From positions 37,326,959 to 37,390,958 of the forward strand of contig CM066199.1 in assembly GCA_033675215.1 (NCBI GenBank): DNA of 64,000 bases, given 5' to 3'. Below are positions 21,867-34,235 of the stretch, piece after piece. The stretch is from Rhodiola kirilowii (lineage: Eukaryota; Streptophyta; Magnoliopsida; Saxifragales; Crassulaceae). Positions within the stretch are counted from its first letter, which is position 1. Each line of letters opens with the position of its first letter. The position numbers and the translations under genes were made by a program. The notes beneath the pieces were generated by a model. It searched no databases. It saw only the letters and a program-made list of their open reading frames with translations, and was not told the origin of the DNA.

Positions 21867-24800
21867 GATGGATTTGAGAGAAGGGCAGAACATCACGAGA
21901 CCACCACTGCTGGAAGGAAACAAGTATGGATATTGGAGAGTGCGAATGAAGGCTTTCCTAAAGTCACAAGATGAATCAGTTTGGGAAGCTGTTGAAAACG
22001 GATGGACACGTCTAGTGACTACCGAAGCTGGCAAAGTCAATCTCCTTGCTAAAGACAAGTGGACCGAGATACAGAAGAGTGCCGAAGCCGCAAACTCCAA
22101 AGCAATGAATGCCATATTCTCAGGAGTTGATGAGAAGAATTTCAAGATGATATCAACTTGTGAGATTGCGAATAAGGCTTGGGACGTATTGCAAACGGCT
22201 CGCGAAGGTACGACAAAGGTCAAAATATCCAAAATGGACATGGTCACGTCAAAGTTCGAAAATCTAAGAATGCAGGAGGACGAGACTATAGCTGACTTTA
22301 ACACAAGGGTACTTGACATCTCTAATAAATCGTTTGCACTTGGAGAGCCCATGAGCGAAGAGACGCTAGTAATAAAGGTGCTGAGGTCTCTACTAAAGCG
22401 GTATGCAATGAAGGCACTCGCAGTCAAGGAAGCACACGATGTGAGGACTATGAGGCTAGATGAACTGATGGGATCCCTACAGGCTCATGAGATGGAGATG
22501 GAGATGGAGATGGATGAAGAGGAACAACACAAGAAAGTTAAGTGTGTTGGTCTGCAATCTGAAGCTACTGGTGCTCCAGACAAAGAAGGGGAGATGTCTG
22601 AACAACAATATGTTATGCTGGCGTGGAACTTCATGAGAAGATTGAACAATGATGGTTCAGATCTAGGAGAATCATCCAACTCAAGAATCCAGAAAGAAGG
22701 GAAGTTTCAGAGAAAGTACAAATCTAGAGATTATGGCCAGGACAACAAAGGCAAAGGGATCCAATACAAAGAATGTGAAGGCTACGGACACATTCAAGCG
22801 GAGTGTGTTAACACGCACAAAAAGAAGAATGCATATGCTGGTAACTGGAGTGACAGTGAATCTTATCAGGAAGGTGAGTCCAATAACTTTGTAGCCCTTG
22901 CTAGCTGTGTCAATCTGAAAGGAGAACGAAGTAAAGGAGTAGAGTCAAAGTTATCTTCTGAGGATCACACACAGTACTCAAGCTGCAGTGATGATGAAGA
23001 AATCACTGAAGAAGATGTTGTTAACAATTACAAGGAGTTGTTCCAACAGTTTCTGATTGAAGTTGAGCGGAACAAAAAGCACCGCAGCAACTTGGCAGAT
23101 TTGAAAGAAGAAAAAGGTTAGTTGCTCAGAAGGTGGAATTTCAACAGACAATCACTGACCTTAAAGCCCAGTTGATTGAAATAAAAGATGAACGAACTGA
23201 ACTTGTTGCACAAAAGATCGAGCTACTGGAGGTTGTGTCGTCTCTTAAGATTCAGATTAAAACAAGCCAAGTCGAACATCCAGAAATAATAGATGATCTA
23301 AAGAAGAAGAATGATGCTCTACAACGAAGAGAGGTAAACTTTCTTAATAATGTGGATGCTTTGAAATGTGAGATTGAGACAGAAAAACTTGTTTATGCCG
23401 AGACACTGGAAGAGCTGAACAACCTAAAAAAGTCTGTCAAGATGCTCAATTCTGGAACTAAAAATCTAGACGATATTCTGTGAGCTCAAAGGACGAGTAG
23501 CGGTTACAAAGGGTTAGGGTTCACTGGTGCATCTAGCTCTGGAAAGACAACGTTTGTGAAAGCTAAGCCACGATCGCACGTTGTACCAGTTGAGCATCTC
23601 CCAAGAACAGCAACCTGGTATCACTCAAGAAAGCAAAAACAGAACGACATACGGAGAAGAGATGGGAGAATCTGCTACTATTGCAACAAAAGGGGACATA
23701 TCAAACCAAGATGTTACTAGTTCCTTGCTTATCTTAGGAAGTTGAAGCAGAAGCCAGTTCCACAAGTTAGACAAGTTTGGAGAGTAAAACAGAAGGAGGA
23801 AGTCTGTCTAGCTGCATATTGTTCGACCAGTCACTTGAAAAGGGGATGATGGTACTTTGACAGTGGCTGCTCAGCCCATATGACTGGAGATCCTAACTTC
23901 CTAGCCAATATCAAGTTGTTCAAGGGTCAATCTGTAACATTTGGAAACGGAGTAAAGGGCAAGGTGATCGGAAAGGGGACATTGAAGGTCCAAGGTGTAC
24001 CACAACTCGAGAGTGTGCTTCTTGTTGATGGATTGGAGGCGAATCTGATCAGTATTAGTCAGTTGTGTGATGAAGACCATCATATAAAGTTCACCCAAGA
24101 TACCTGTCAGGTACTGAACAAGGAGAATGCATAATGCAAGGTAGCAGATTGTTGAACAACTATTATCTATTGGAGATTGGTCAAACACCACCTGAGACAA
24201 CCTGGATAGAGTCTATAAGTGTGACTGTGAGAGACGATGTGGATGCACTTTTTGTTCAAGGTAATGATGAAGATGGAGCTGTAGCAGACCCTGAACAACA
24301 ACCATCACCAAGTCATGTTATGCAAGAAGCTATGTTAGACAAATCGCCTGAACTAGCTGTTGAGGACGCTGTATCAAATGGAGATAGACCAACTTGTCAC
24401 CTAAAGTTTAGATTGTTCCAGATGGATGTCAACAGTACCTTTCTGAACAGTTTGCTGAGTGAAGAAGTCCATGTAGCGCAACCAAAAGGCCTTGAAGATC
24501 CCCACCATTCTGATCATGTGTACCAGCTGAAGACAGCTGTATATGGACTCAAGCAGGCGTCCAGAGCATGGTACGAGAGGCTGAAGAGGTTCTTAATTGA
24601 CCATGGCTATGTGCGAGGGGGAGTAGAGACGCTGTTCGTCAAACACACAAGGTCAGACTTTATTGTTGCTCAAATTTTTATGGATGACATTATGTTCGGC
24701 TCGAGTAATCAGAATATGGTGGATCAACTTGTGAAACGAATGAAGAGCAAATTTACGATAAGTAAGAAGTAGAACAGCATATCCCTTTCCACTGTTGAAG

Positions 24801-24975
24801 CAGAATATATCACCGCTGGATGTTGTTGTACCCAGATGTTGTGGAAGAAGTCAATGCTGAAAGAATACAGAGTAGAACAAGATGTGTTGAAGCTGGAAGT
24901 AGACATCTTCACCAAAGCCGTGGACAACCTACAGTTTGAGACACTTCGATCCTCGCTGGGTCTGGTCATTGACAA
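21867..24975 (+). pseudogene. gag and pol remnants of the copia element (fossil)
   Basis: Gag starts MDLREGQNITRPPLLEGNKY and contains the UBN2-type block (WDVLQTAREGTTKVKISKMD), a CCHC-like knuckle near 22770, and a coiled coil at about 23133-23480. A second knuckle (CYYCNKRGHIKPRC) is near 23672, the protease motif DSGCSAHMTGD near 23860, and reverse transcriptase blocks (QMDVNSTFLNS, YGLKQASRAWYERL, FMDDIMFGS) between 24412 and 24770, followed by an RNase H-like STVEAEYITAG. Broken, many breaks. Confidence 0.8.
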
Positions 24976-27057
24976 CTAAGTTGTTCCAGTACAAGTTGGT
25001 CAGTCGGAGCTTGGACGAGATATGTATTAAGGACTGACGTGGAAGGAAAGTTGAAGATTTCAAATTCTGCTACAAAGAAAAGATAATTACTATGGAACAG
25101 ATCAGTTGCTTCAAAGGTTATTACAGAAGAAGAACGGGTTGCAGTTGAACATGCTGCTCATGACAAGCTACCTCAAAAGAAGAAAAAGACCACCCAGTAT
25201 AAGTTGATGAACCAGCAGTTGTACAAGCTAAGCAAATGGATGTTGATCAAGCTGAGGATGGTTCACATGAGGTGAAGTACTTGTTGCACGAAGACAAGCA
25301 AGGTTGCAAGGGGAGAAAAGACTGATAGAAAGAGGAAAGCAGTTGTGCTAGGACTTATTGTTGAAGGAGTCTGGTTCGTGTCAGAGGAACAAGCCAAGAA
25401 GTGGGACATTATGTAAAGAAGATCTTTTGTCCTTGAAAGGATCTTAGAAGATGACAAGTACTCAGTCAAGGAGATTGTGAACTTTCTCAAGGAGTTGGAT
25501 TTATTTCCCTCAGTTACTATAGCAAAGCTATTCGTGGAACATGTTCTGAGAGAAGCCATAACAAATCTACCCAAGGTATTTGAATACATTGATAGCGAGG
25601 AGTATGGGAAGCTAAGCATAAGAAAGAAGCAGATCAAGATCACTTCAGATGTGAACAATAACTACTATGAAGTAGAAGGTAGAGAAGTGGATCTAGTAAA
25701 GCCAGACTGGAACAAGATAGCTGCATTTATCATGACCTAGCATTCAAAGATTAAGATAAGTCAGGACAAGTTAACAGATGCTCCACATGTCATAGAAGCT
25801 GATCATAAGTACTTCAAGAGGAAACACGTATATGATCTTGAAGGAAAAGTGCCCGGAGCTCTTAGCCGAGTTGTTCTAGAGACATCCATGCGAAGTGCCA
25901 GCACATCTATCAGCTTTACAACAGTCACAAAGAACACAGTGATAAATGGTCTGGAGGAGGAGTTAGTCAGTACCAATAACACGGTACTCTAATTGGTTGC
26001 ACGGAGAAAGAAGGTCAGGAGTCGTGGCACAAGAGGTTGACAAAGATGAGGATGTTGAGTCTGTCACCTGCTGCTCTGAGGTATTTTACTTGAATGCTAC
26101 CTTTTATGTTGTTGAACCCTCGCTCATTTGTGGCAAAAAGGGGGAGAAGTTTCGAAGTTTGAAAACTCCTTAAAAGATTCAGTTGTGCTAGTTGTTAGAC
26201 AAGCTTTAAGAGTTTGAAATCTCTATAAAAGATTCGTCGAGTGCGTATATTTCTTTTGGAGTTTGAAATCTCCTTAAAAGATTTGATTGGTAGGTAGCAT
26301 AGTTCGTAGCACAGCTTGGGAGTTTGAAACCTCCTACAAAGATTCAACTGTAATAGTAGTACAGGTAGATTATAGGTAGTAGTTTTGCCGAAAATGCCAA
26401 GGGGGAGATTGTTAGTTTTATGGCATGTAGTTTGACAAAACTTAGTGTAGTTGTTCAAGCTATTGTTCAAGACTGGAAGAGACAACTGTCCTGGAACAAG
26501 TTGAAGCAGGTGGAATGTTTCCTAATTCAGATTAGGAAACACAGTCGACCGTTGGAGATCAAGGCGGTTGCATATGGAAGGATAGAAGTTGGAAGTTTCC
26601 TATTTTAGATTAGGAAACTTGTTTCAGCCAACGTAGCACAAGTTAGACACAACAGTAGTTTCCTAAAATAGATTAGGACGTTGAAGATATGATGCAAGTC
26701 GGTTGAGAGATTCCTTTCGCTTGAAGATAACTTAGCAAAGAAGATAATCGAAGGTTTCTTAAACGGAGTTGAAGATATTTAAAGGATTATCTACAAGAAG
26801 ATATGCGCAAGGATTTAGGAAAGATTTCCTAAAAGATTAGGAAAGGTTTCCTAAAGATATAGGCGGTTAAGATTAGGAATCCTATTCGATTTAGGGTTTC
26901 TACCGCTCTATATAAACAGAGCTGAGGTTCTCAATTCTGCATCGATCATTAAGCTAAACACAGATACACACTCAGAGAGGAGAGAGATCGATCGACCTTG
27001 AGTTCATTATTCTGGTGAACTCACGGCGGTGCTGTCCAATTGTTTCAGGTTGCTGTT

Positions 27058-28847
27058 TGATGAGACGTATTTATACGACTCATTAAGACATCAAAACCCA
27101 CCAATTCCGACACTTAACCCAAAGAACATATGCTTGTTAATGTCATTTTACATTTCAGGGCCTTTTGAAGTCTAAAGAGGAAACGCGCTTAAAAGACGGC
27201 ATTTTATGCCAAAAACGTCACAATGATAGATTGACCTTCCCGACTTGTTTTGCACCTACAGATCACGTTTGGTGTCCAAATTGGTTGATTCAAAACTTGA
27301 TGGAAAGCTAATCCAAAGGGCTACAACTTTGTAGTTTACACCAAGATCAGACCGCGGACGCCTGAAGAATTACAAGGCGCGGAGGTCTCTTGAATTTCGA
27401 TAAATGATTGAGACGTCTGTGGGATTTAATGCAAGAGACGTCCGCGGTTTGCACTGAGAAATTGACTTTCATATATTTTTCTGTGAAATCTTCGGACAAT
27501 AATTGAAGAACAAAATGACACATATTTCCTGAGGAAAGAAGACAAAAATCGAAGAAGAAGGCAAGGAAAACAAGGAGCCACAAAACAAGGAAGTTGGTTT
27601 TGAGTAAACAAACTCACAAAGGGACCACAAGAGGAGCCTATGTTTTCCACCAAGAGGAGCCTATGTCTTGAGTTTGTGCTATAAATAGAAGGTCTTGGCC
27701 TTAGGAAATGTATCCATCAAAGGGTCTAAGACACCCATTAGAGTTGAGAGCTCCTCTCTCTTCTCCTCACTTCAATACAACACTCTCTACTTGTTCTAGT
27801 TCTTGCACTTGCACTCTTTACTTACTTGTCAAGTTCTCAACTTCTCTCTACTCCCTCTTCTTTTATTACGCACTTTACGTTTCAAGTAACACATTTTAGA
27901 GAATCCTTGCAAATCCGAATGTCTCTTAGCTCTTGTGTTCCTACCATGAACATGAGTGGCTAAAACCTCCCAATTCGGTTTAGGGATCAATATATTGTGG
28001 CACGGTTTTGAGACCTTATTACTAATGCTTCTTCGTGTTCTTGTGGTGTACTACCTTTGTCGGAGTACTTTAGGCTGTCACCTTTGTCGGGACAACCACA
28101 CTCATAACACAAAGTATGATCTTTAGAGGTCAATGATGAACTAGCCACAATATCATTGTCAACACATTTTGAGATTCATGTACTTAATGCTATTTTATAT
28201 TGCACTAGTCCTTGTGCTTCATGCCACGGATCAACGGCTTGGCTAAGTGGATGTCTTGCCACAAAGCTTAGTCAAGCTAATGATCCCTATTGTAATATCC
28301 CTTTGATGCTTTGCGGCAAGAATGGATAGTACACATAGATGGAACATTACCTTTGCCTGATTGTTCAATCTAATAAGGACTAGATTAGAAGGTCTAACCG
28401 TGCATAGTGAGGTAGTGGAGCTTAAATGCTTTGGGTTGCCTATGGCACCACACTACTACCTAGTTCGGTTAAGACCGTGGTGTACTACCTTTGTCGGAGT
28501 ACTTTAGGTTGTCACCTTTGTCGGGACAACCACACTCTACGAAATGTGAAATAGATCATTTGATATCCATGTTTGATGTGTGACAACGGATCCCTAGACC
28601 GAATGCTTACCTTCCCTTGTTACATTCTGCTCACTTACCTTACGCACTCGTGATCACTTGTCCCAAAAACCCCCCCAAAACCATTTTACTTCCTTTACTT
28701 TTACTTGCATAAAGAACAACAAGTAGGTGATCTATTTCCCTTGGGTTCGACCCCTACTTACCCTTGCTACCCTTTGTGATGAGATCTCTAAGTAGTGGAG
28801 ATTATAAATTTTGTTTGATTTGCACACTACGACAATGTGCTCTATCA
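27058..28847 (+). repeat. 5' LTR of element B
   Basis: 1790 bp. TATA-like GCTATAAATAG near 27679; GGGTTCGACCCC block at 28743-28754. Contains a duplicated module (CCTTTGTCGGAGTACTTTAG near 28052 and near 28488). Confidence 0.92.
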
Positions 28848-28930
28848 AAATGGCGCCGTTGCCGGGGAATTAGTTAAATCATTGAAAGTTGTTCTATTTG
28901 TGTGTTTTTGTTTTTGTTTTGTGATTCGAC

Positions 28931-30308
28931 ATGTCTTCCTACTATGAAGGTAAGCCTTGGAATGAAGAGGAGTACTACCCACCATCTTTCCAACGTGAAA
29001 TCCGAGAAAAGATCATGTACATTGAGCAATCCCGGGATGAAACATTGGATGAGTACTTACGGTACTTTGATTCCCTTGTGACAAGCTGCCCGCACCATGG
29101 ATTCACTAACTACGATCTTCTTCAAAGATTTCTCATGGAATGTTGCCACAGGAGTGGGATACGCTCAATAAGGAGGCAGGAGGCTCGGTCTATGACTTGA
29201 CCATAAGTGCTATTTGGAGATTGATATATGATTTGGCCGAGGACTCAAGGCTAAGGAAAGAACAACACAAGGCGCTTGAGGACATGAGGAAAGAGTTGGC
29301 AGCTAGCAACCAACGTACGAAGCAATCTCAAGCCAAGTACGAGGAAACCTCGGCCAAGATATGGGAAATGTTGTCCAAGATGAGGAGAGACCGGGATGAA
29401 GAGGACGGTACAAGCACAGTGGAGGACAAGGAAGAGGCTCTAAAGGAGCCAATATTGAAGCCCACTGAACCAACAAGGGATGAGGACCCGTTTATGATTG
29501 AAGAAGAACCAGCCGAGATAAATTCTTTCCTCATTACCGGGTTGTCAAAGAAGAACCAATCCTCATCACCGAGCTGCCCAACTCAGACCCGGAACTCAGT
29601 GCAAATGCTCCCAAAGATCTTGTGGATGACAAGGATGAGGACCCATGGCTGCCCGAAGAAGAGCTCAACTCAGATTATCCATGGATGGCCAAGGAAGAAC
29701 TGCCCAAATCAGGCCCGGTCTTCATCCCCAATCTGCCCGAGATGAGCCATGACCTCGCTGCCGAAGGCTCCTTGATTGACCCTTCCCCCTCAGTTCATAT
29801 GCCAACCACAGCCCCCGAATATGAAGGAATCATCATTGATGAAGTACAAGGCCGGTTGGAAGAAAGGCATGGGCAAGAATGGCCGATAGTAGAGCACTCA
29901 GTCGTCCTAAATCCTCTAGGCAACCCGGAGAACTCCCTCACTCTGAAAAGGCCGTTCCTCATTGGCACAAACTCAAGGCTCACCAAGGGAACATGCTTGA
30001 TGCCAATAGTGAGTGATGGCGAGACTATGAGCTTACAAAATTGCAAGGGCGCCATCCACTCATACACGAAAAAGAGACCAAGGCATGGGATGTTTCAATG
30101 GAAGCCGAGATGGAAAAATAAGAAGGCACGGCTTGATGGATCAGTGGCTATAATCAAGGGACCTCCTCATCCTAGAAAAGATGTAAAGGCAAGGCCACCT
30201 GACCGGTTGAGGGCAGAATCGAGCCCACTACCATATAAATATGTTGGAAAGATCAAGAGGGCAGTTGGGAAGTGTAACCTCACACAACCATGGGATCCAA
30301 CCTTATGA
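28931..30308 (+). pseudogene. gag-related region of element B (fossil)
   Basis: Gag blocks IREKIMYIEQSRDETLDEYL and CPHHGFTNYDLLQRFL match elements A and C. An acidic middle follows. The end carries RPFLIGTNSRLTKGTCL, resembling the tail of a retropepsin, then a basic stretch (VAIIKGPPHPRKDVKARP) and a final QPWDPTL. Broken, a few breaks. Confidence 0.75.
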
Positions 30309-31925
30309 TCCCTAATGAGGTAAAGTCGAGCCAACGACGTTAAACAAAGGCGCTCGCCGGGAGGCAGCCCGACATGTTTGTCATTTTCCAGTTTTTTCAT
30401 ACTCATTACATTTTGGGGAAAGAAGATGATTTTCATGCAGAGGACAGAAGCGAACGCATGAGGAGACTGTGCGAGCACGCAAGGCCATCCGAGATGTTTG
30501 CGTAAGACTGCCATCCATCGGGGGTAGTTTCACATCTTGAAAATATTGTGTCAAGAAAAATAAGCATTTGAGGATTCTGTCACCAAGACTTACGAGTCTA
30601 AGGAGATTGGTTTTTAAGTGAGACCGCTTGTGACTCCACCAATTTCCTGGGAATCCTTATTTGTCTTAATTTATTTGACATGGTCCTTTCATTTTGTGAC
30701 GAACTCACGTTGCGATACAAGTTTCTACCAAAAGAAGGCAGGCGCAATGGAGCTTTTCGAGGACGCAGAGGAAAATGGTCAACTGTCTCCAAACATCACG
30801 CATCGCACAAGGGAAGTGCCTGTCCAACTTTACTATCTTCTTATTTCCATATTGTTTGTTTGCATGCATAGTATGTTTTGAACGTAAGTCGTACCGCGAG
30901 GACACGGCTTTGTTCAAAAGTGTGGGGTGAGAGTCAGTTGTTGTGTCATCACGTCTATTTTCTTGCACATGCATGAGTCAGCACGTTTCCCTTAAAAAAT
31001 TTAATTTTTTTGAATAAAGTTGCTTTTTATGCCCGAAATATGAGATGTTGAGCTTAAATTTTGCTACATTGATTGAACCAAGTACATGTATGCCTTATAT
31101 GAATTTAGAACAGTGTGATGACTTTGGATGCTAACCCTCTATATGTTCTTATGAGTCGGGATAAAAGTAGGGGTGTGGAGTTTATAGAAATGTCCTAGAG
31201 GGACGTGACGAGACACTCAAGGGACCGGGCTCATGATATATGGTTATGTGGACTTGTGGAGGCTACACTTCGAAGCTTCATTGGCTGGGTCTGCTCCACC
31301 ACCGCGGAAATTGTGCGGATGGTCGGGACGGGAGAACTTCACACCGTCCAAGCTCTAGTCCGAGTAACCGGGTAAATAGCCAAGCGACCCTTGGCTTGAC
31401 TCGTGCCAAAGGACGACGATGAGTAAGAGCAAGTAGGAGCAAGCCATTCACAGAAAAAAGCAAGGATCAAAGAAAGCAATCAGCTTAAGTGTGAAAGCTA
31501 TACCCGGAACAAAAAGTGAAAAATCATCATTACCACATCAAGGCCGAAGGCCAAATTCACTATAGGCAGCCCGAAAAAATACTCTAGCACATGAGCTCGA
31601 ACGAATCACGTGTGAGAAGATACAAGAAAGCATAACCATATAGCAAGGAGTTCGGCCCCGAGAGTGAGGGTCATAGGTCCGAAAAGGACTACCTCCCGAG
31701 ACACCTCAACTGGGTTGCATTTCGGCTCAAAGGTAACGAGTAGCGGGTTATGTCTAAAGTCAAGCATGATTCTATGAGTAGTATTGAGAATTGCATGGAA
31801 AGGGGAAATCTAGGCTAGTGCTTTTATTTCATATTTAGGGTTCCGAGAGGGTCTTGTGGTATTGCATTTGTTTCTCTTATGACTAAGGCCTTGTTCGGGA
31901 CGAACAAGTTCAAGTGTGGGGTGTT
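30309..31925 (+). other. Conserved 3' non-coding module of element B
   Basis: Paired hairpin region after gag (TCGAGCCAACGACG near 30326-30339, then CCGGGAGGCAGCCCG near 30357). Stem TTTTGAAC (30876-30883) / GTTCAAAA (30912-30919) followed by AAAAGTGTGGGGTGA ending at 30930. Shared block at about 31164-31430. Hairpin TTGTTCGGGACGAACAA at 31891-31907 and a second GTGTGGGGTG tract ending just before the 3' LTR. Confidence 0.7.
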
Positions 31926-33675
31926 TGATGAGACGTATTTATACGACTCATTAAGACATCAAAACCCACCAATTACGACACTTAACCCAAAGAACATATG
32001 CTTGTTAATGTCGTTTTACATTTCAGGGCCTTTTGGAGTCTAAAGAGGAAACGCGCTTAAAAGACGGCATTTTATGCCAAAAACGTCACAATGACAGATT
32101 GACCTTCCCGACTTGTTTTGCACCTACAGATCACGTTTGGTGTCCAAATTGGTTGATTCAAAGCTTGATGGAAAGCTAATCCAAAGGGCTACAACTTTAT
32201 TGTTTACACCGAGATCAGTCCGCGGACGCCTGAAGAATTACAAGGCACGGAGGTCTCTTGAATTTCGATAAATGATTGAGACGTCCGTGGGATTTAATGC
32301 AAGAGACGTCCGCGGTTTGCACTGAGAAATCGACTTTCATATATTTTGCTGTGAAATCTTTAGACAATAATTGAAGAACAAAATGACACATATTTCCTGA
32401 GGAAAGAAGACAAAAATCGAAGAAGAAGGCAAGGAAAACAAGGAGCCACAAAACAAGGAAGTTGGTTTTGAGTAAACAAACTCACAAAGGGACCACAAGA
32501 GGAGCCTATGTTTTCCACCAAGAGGAGCCTATGTCTTGAGTTTGTGCTATAAATAGAAGGTCTTGGCCTTAGGAAATGTATCCATCAAAGGGTCTAAGAC
32601 ACCCATTAGAGTTGAGAGCTCCTCTCTCTTCTCCTCACTTCAATACAACACTCTCTACTTGTTCTAGTTCTTGCACTTGCACTCTTTACTTACTTGTCAA
32701 GTTCTCAACTTCTCTCTACTCCCTCTTCTTTTATTACGCACTTTACGTTTCAAGTCACACATTTTAGAGAATCCTTGCAAATCCGAATGTCTCTTAGCTC
32801 TTGTGTTACTACCATCAATATGTTGTGGCACGGTTTTGAGACCTTATTCCTAATGCTTCTGCGTGTTCTTGTGGTGTACTACCTTTGTCGGAGTACTTTA
32901 GGCTGTCACCTTTGTCGGGACAACCACACTCATAACACAAAGTATGATCTTTAGAGGTCAATGATGAACTAGCCACAATATCATTGTCAACACATTTTGA
33001 GATTCATGTACTTAATGCTATTTTATATTTCACTAGTCCTTGTGCTTCATGCCACGGATCAACGGCTTGGCTAAGTGGATGTCTTGCCACAAAGCTTAGT
33101 CAAGCTAATGATCCCTATTGTAATATCCCTTTGATGCTTTGCGGCAAGAATGGATAGTACACATAGATGGAACATTACCTTTGCCGGATTGTTCAATCTA
33201 ATAAGGACTAGATTAGAAGGTCTAACCATGCATAGTGAGGTAGTGGAGCTTAAATGCTTTGGGTTGCCTACGGCACCACACTACTACCTAGTTCGGTTAA
33301 GACCGTGGTGTACTACCTTTGTCGGAGTACTTTAGGTTGTCACCTTTGTCGGGACAACCACACTCTACGAAATGTGAAATAGATCATTTGATATCCATGA
33401 TTGATGTGTGACAACGGATCCCTAGACCGAATGCTTACCTTCCCTTGTTACATTCTGCTCACTTACCTTACGCACTCGTGATCACTTGTCCCAAAAACCC
33501 CCCCAAAACCATTTTACTTCCTTTACTTTTACTTGCATAAAGAACAACGAGTACGTGATCTATTTCCCTTGGGTTCGACCCCTACTTACCCTTGCTACCC
33601 TTTGTGGTGAGATCTCTAAGTAGTGGAGATTATAAATTTTGTTTGATTTGCACACTACGACAATGTGCTCTATCA
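31926..33675 (+). repeat. 3' LTR of element B
   Basis: 1750 bp, colinear with the 5' LTR. The GGGTTCGACCCC block is at 33571-33582. Confidence 0.92.
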
Positions 33676-34235
33676 CTGTTCCAGACTAGCGACTGAACGA
33701 ATTGCAGAATTCAGCACTGTTGAAGATATTATTCACGCTGATATTTAAAGAAGGGTTGGAGGAGGTCATCCGTGTTAAGTTCATTATTATGGTGAACTGT
33801 AACATGCTCGGATTCAGTCTTTTCTAGTGCTCGGTAGACTGATCGTAGAACAACTTGACGATACACGCACTGAAGATATTAATGCACAATCGGGAGAAGG
33901 CGCTGATTCTCACGGAGGACTATATAGGTGGATACGGCGGAGGAGCTCAAATCTAGGGGAGACCTAGATTGCAATTGCTAGAGTGTCCGAGGCTGAGGTT
34001 ATTTAAGAGGGAGTCTGTAAATGATAAATCCTGTACTCGCAATACTCATCATTAGTGAATTGCTATCCATCGGGCTAATAGACCGCCCCTCAGACGTAGG
34101 CTCGTTAACGCCGAACTGGGTAACAACTTTGTGTGTCATTTATTTTCCGCACTGCATTTATTTCTGCATAAGTTGTTCTAGATATTGTTCTGCACTCGAC
34201 CAAAACAACATCTCAACCACCACGGGAAGATTTCA

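Larger units (their letters stand above)
27058..33675 (+). mobile_element. LTR retroelement B: gag-only (TR-GAG type), nested in the copia 3' LTR
   Basis: LTRs 27058-28847 and 31926-33675 start TGATGAGACG and end TCTATCA. Target duplication CTGTT at 27053-27057 and 33676-33680. Primer site TGGCGCCGTTGCCGGGGA (tRNA-Asp) at 28851-28868. The interior holds a gag-related region (about 28931-30308) and a long non-coding 3' region; no polymerase domains are seen. The gag region is broken, a few breaks. LTR divergence is about 1-1.5% by eye plus one ~40-bp length difference, roughly 0.4-0.6 million years at 1.3e-8. Confidence 0.92.
20609..34235 (+). mobile_element. Ty1/copia LTR element, SIRE-like, with element B nested in its 3' LTR
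   Basis: 5' LTR 20609-21812 and 3' LTR 26410-27057 continued at 33681-34235, start TGTTAG and end TTTCA. Target duplication CTCTG at 20604-20608 and 34236-34240. Primer site TGGTATCAGAGC (initiator tRNA-Met) at 21815-21826; polypurine tract AAGGGGGAGAT just before 26410. Interior parts in copia order: long gag with a coiled-coil tail, zinc knuckle, protease, reverse transcriptase and RNase H remnants, then a long region after pol. The coiled-coil gag and the protease wording suggest the SIRE/Maximus lineage, moderate confidence. Broken, many breaks. The LTRs differ by roughly 3-4% by eye, so older than the gag-only element inside it. Confidence 0.9.
26410..34235 (+). repeat. 3' LTR of the copia element, interrupted by element B
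   Basis: First part 26410-27057, second part 33681-34235 (33676-33680 is the duplicated target of element B). It ends TTTCA followed by the target duplication CTCTG. Confidence 0.9.
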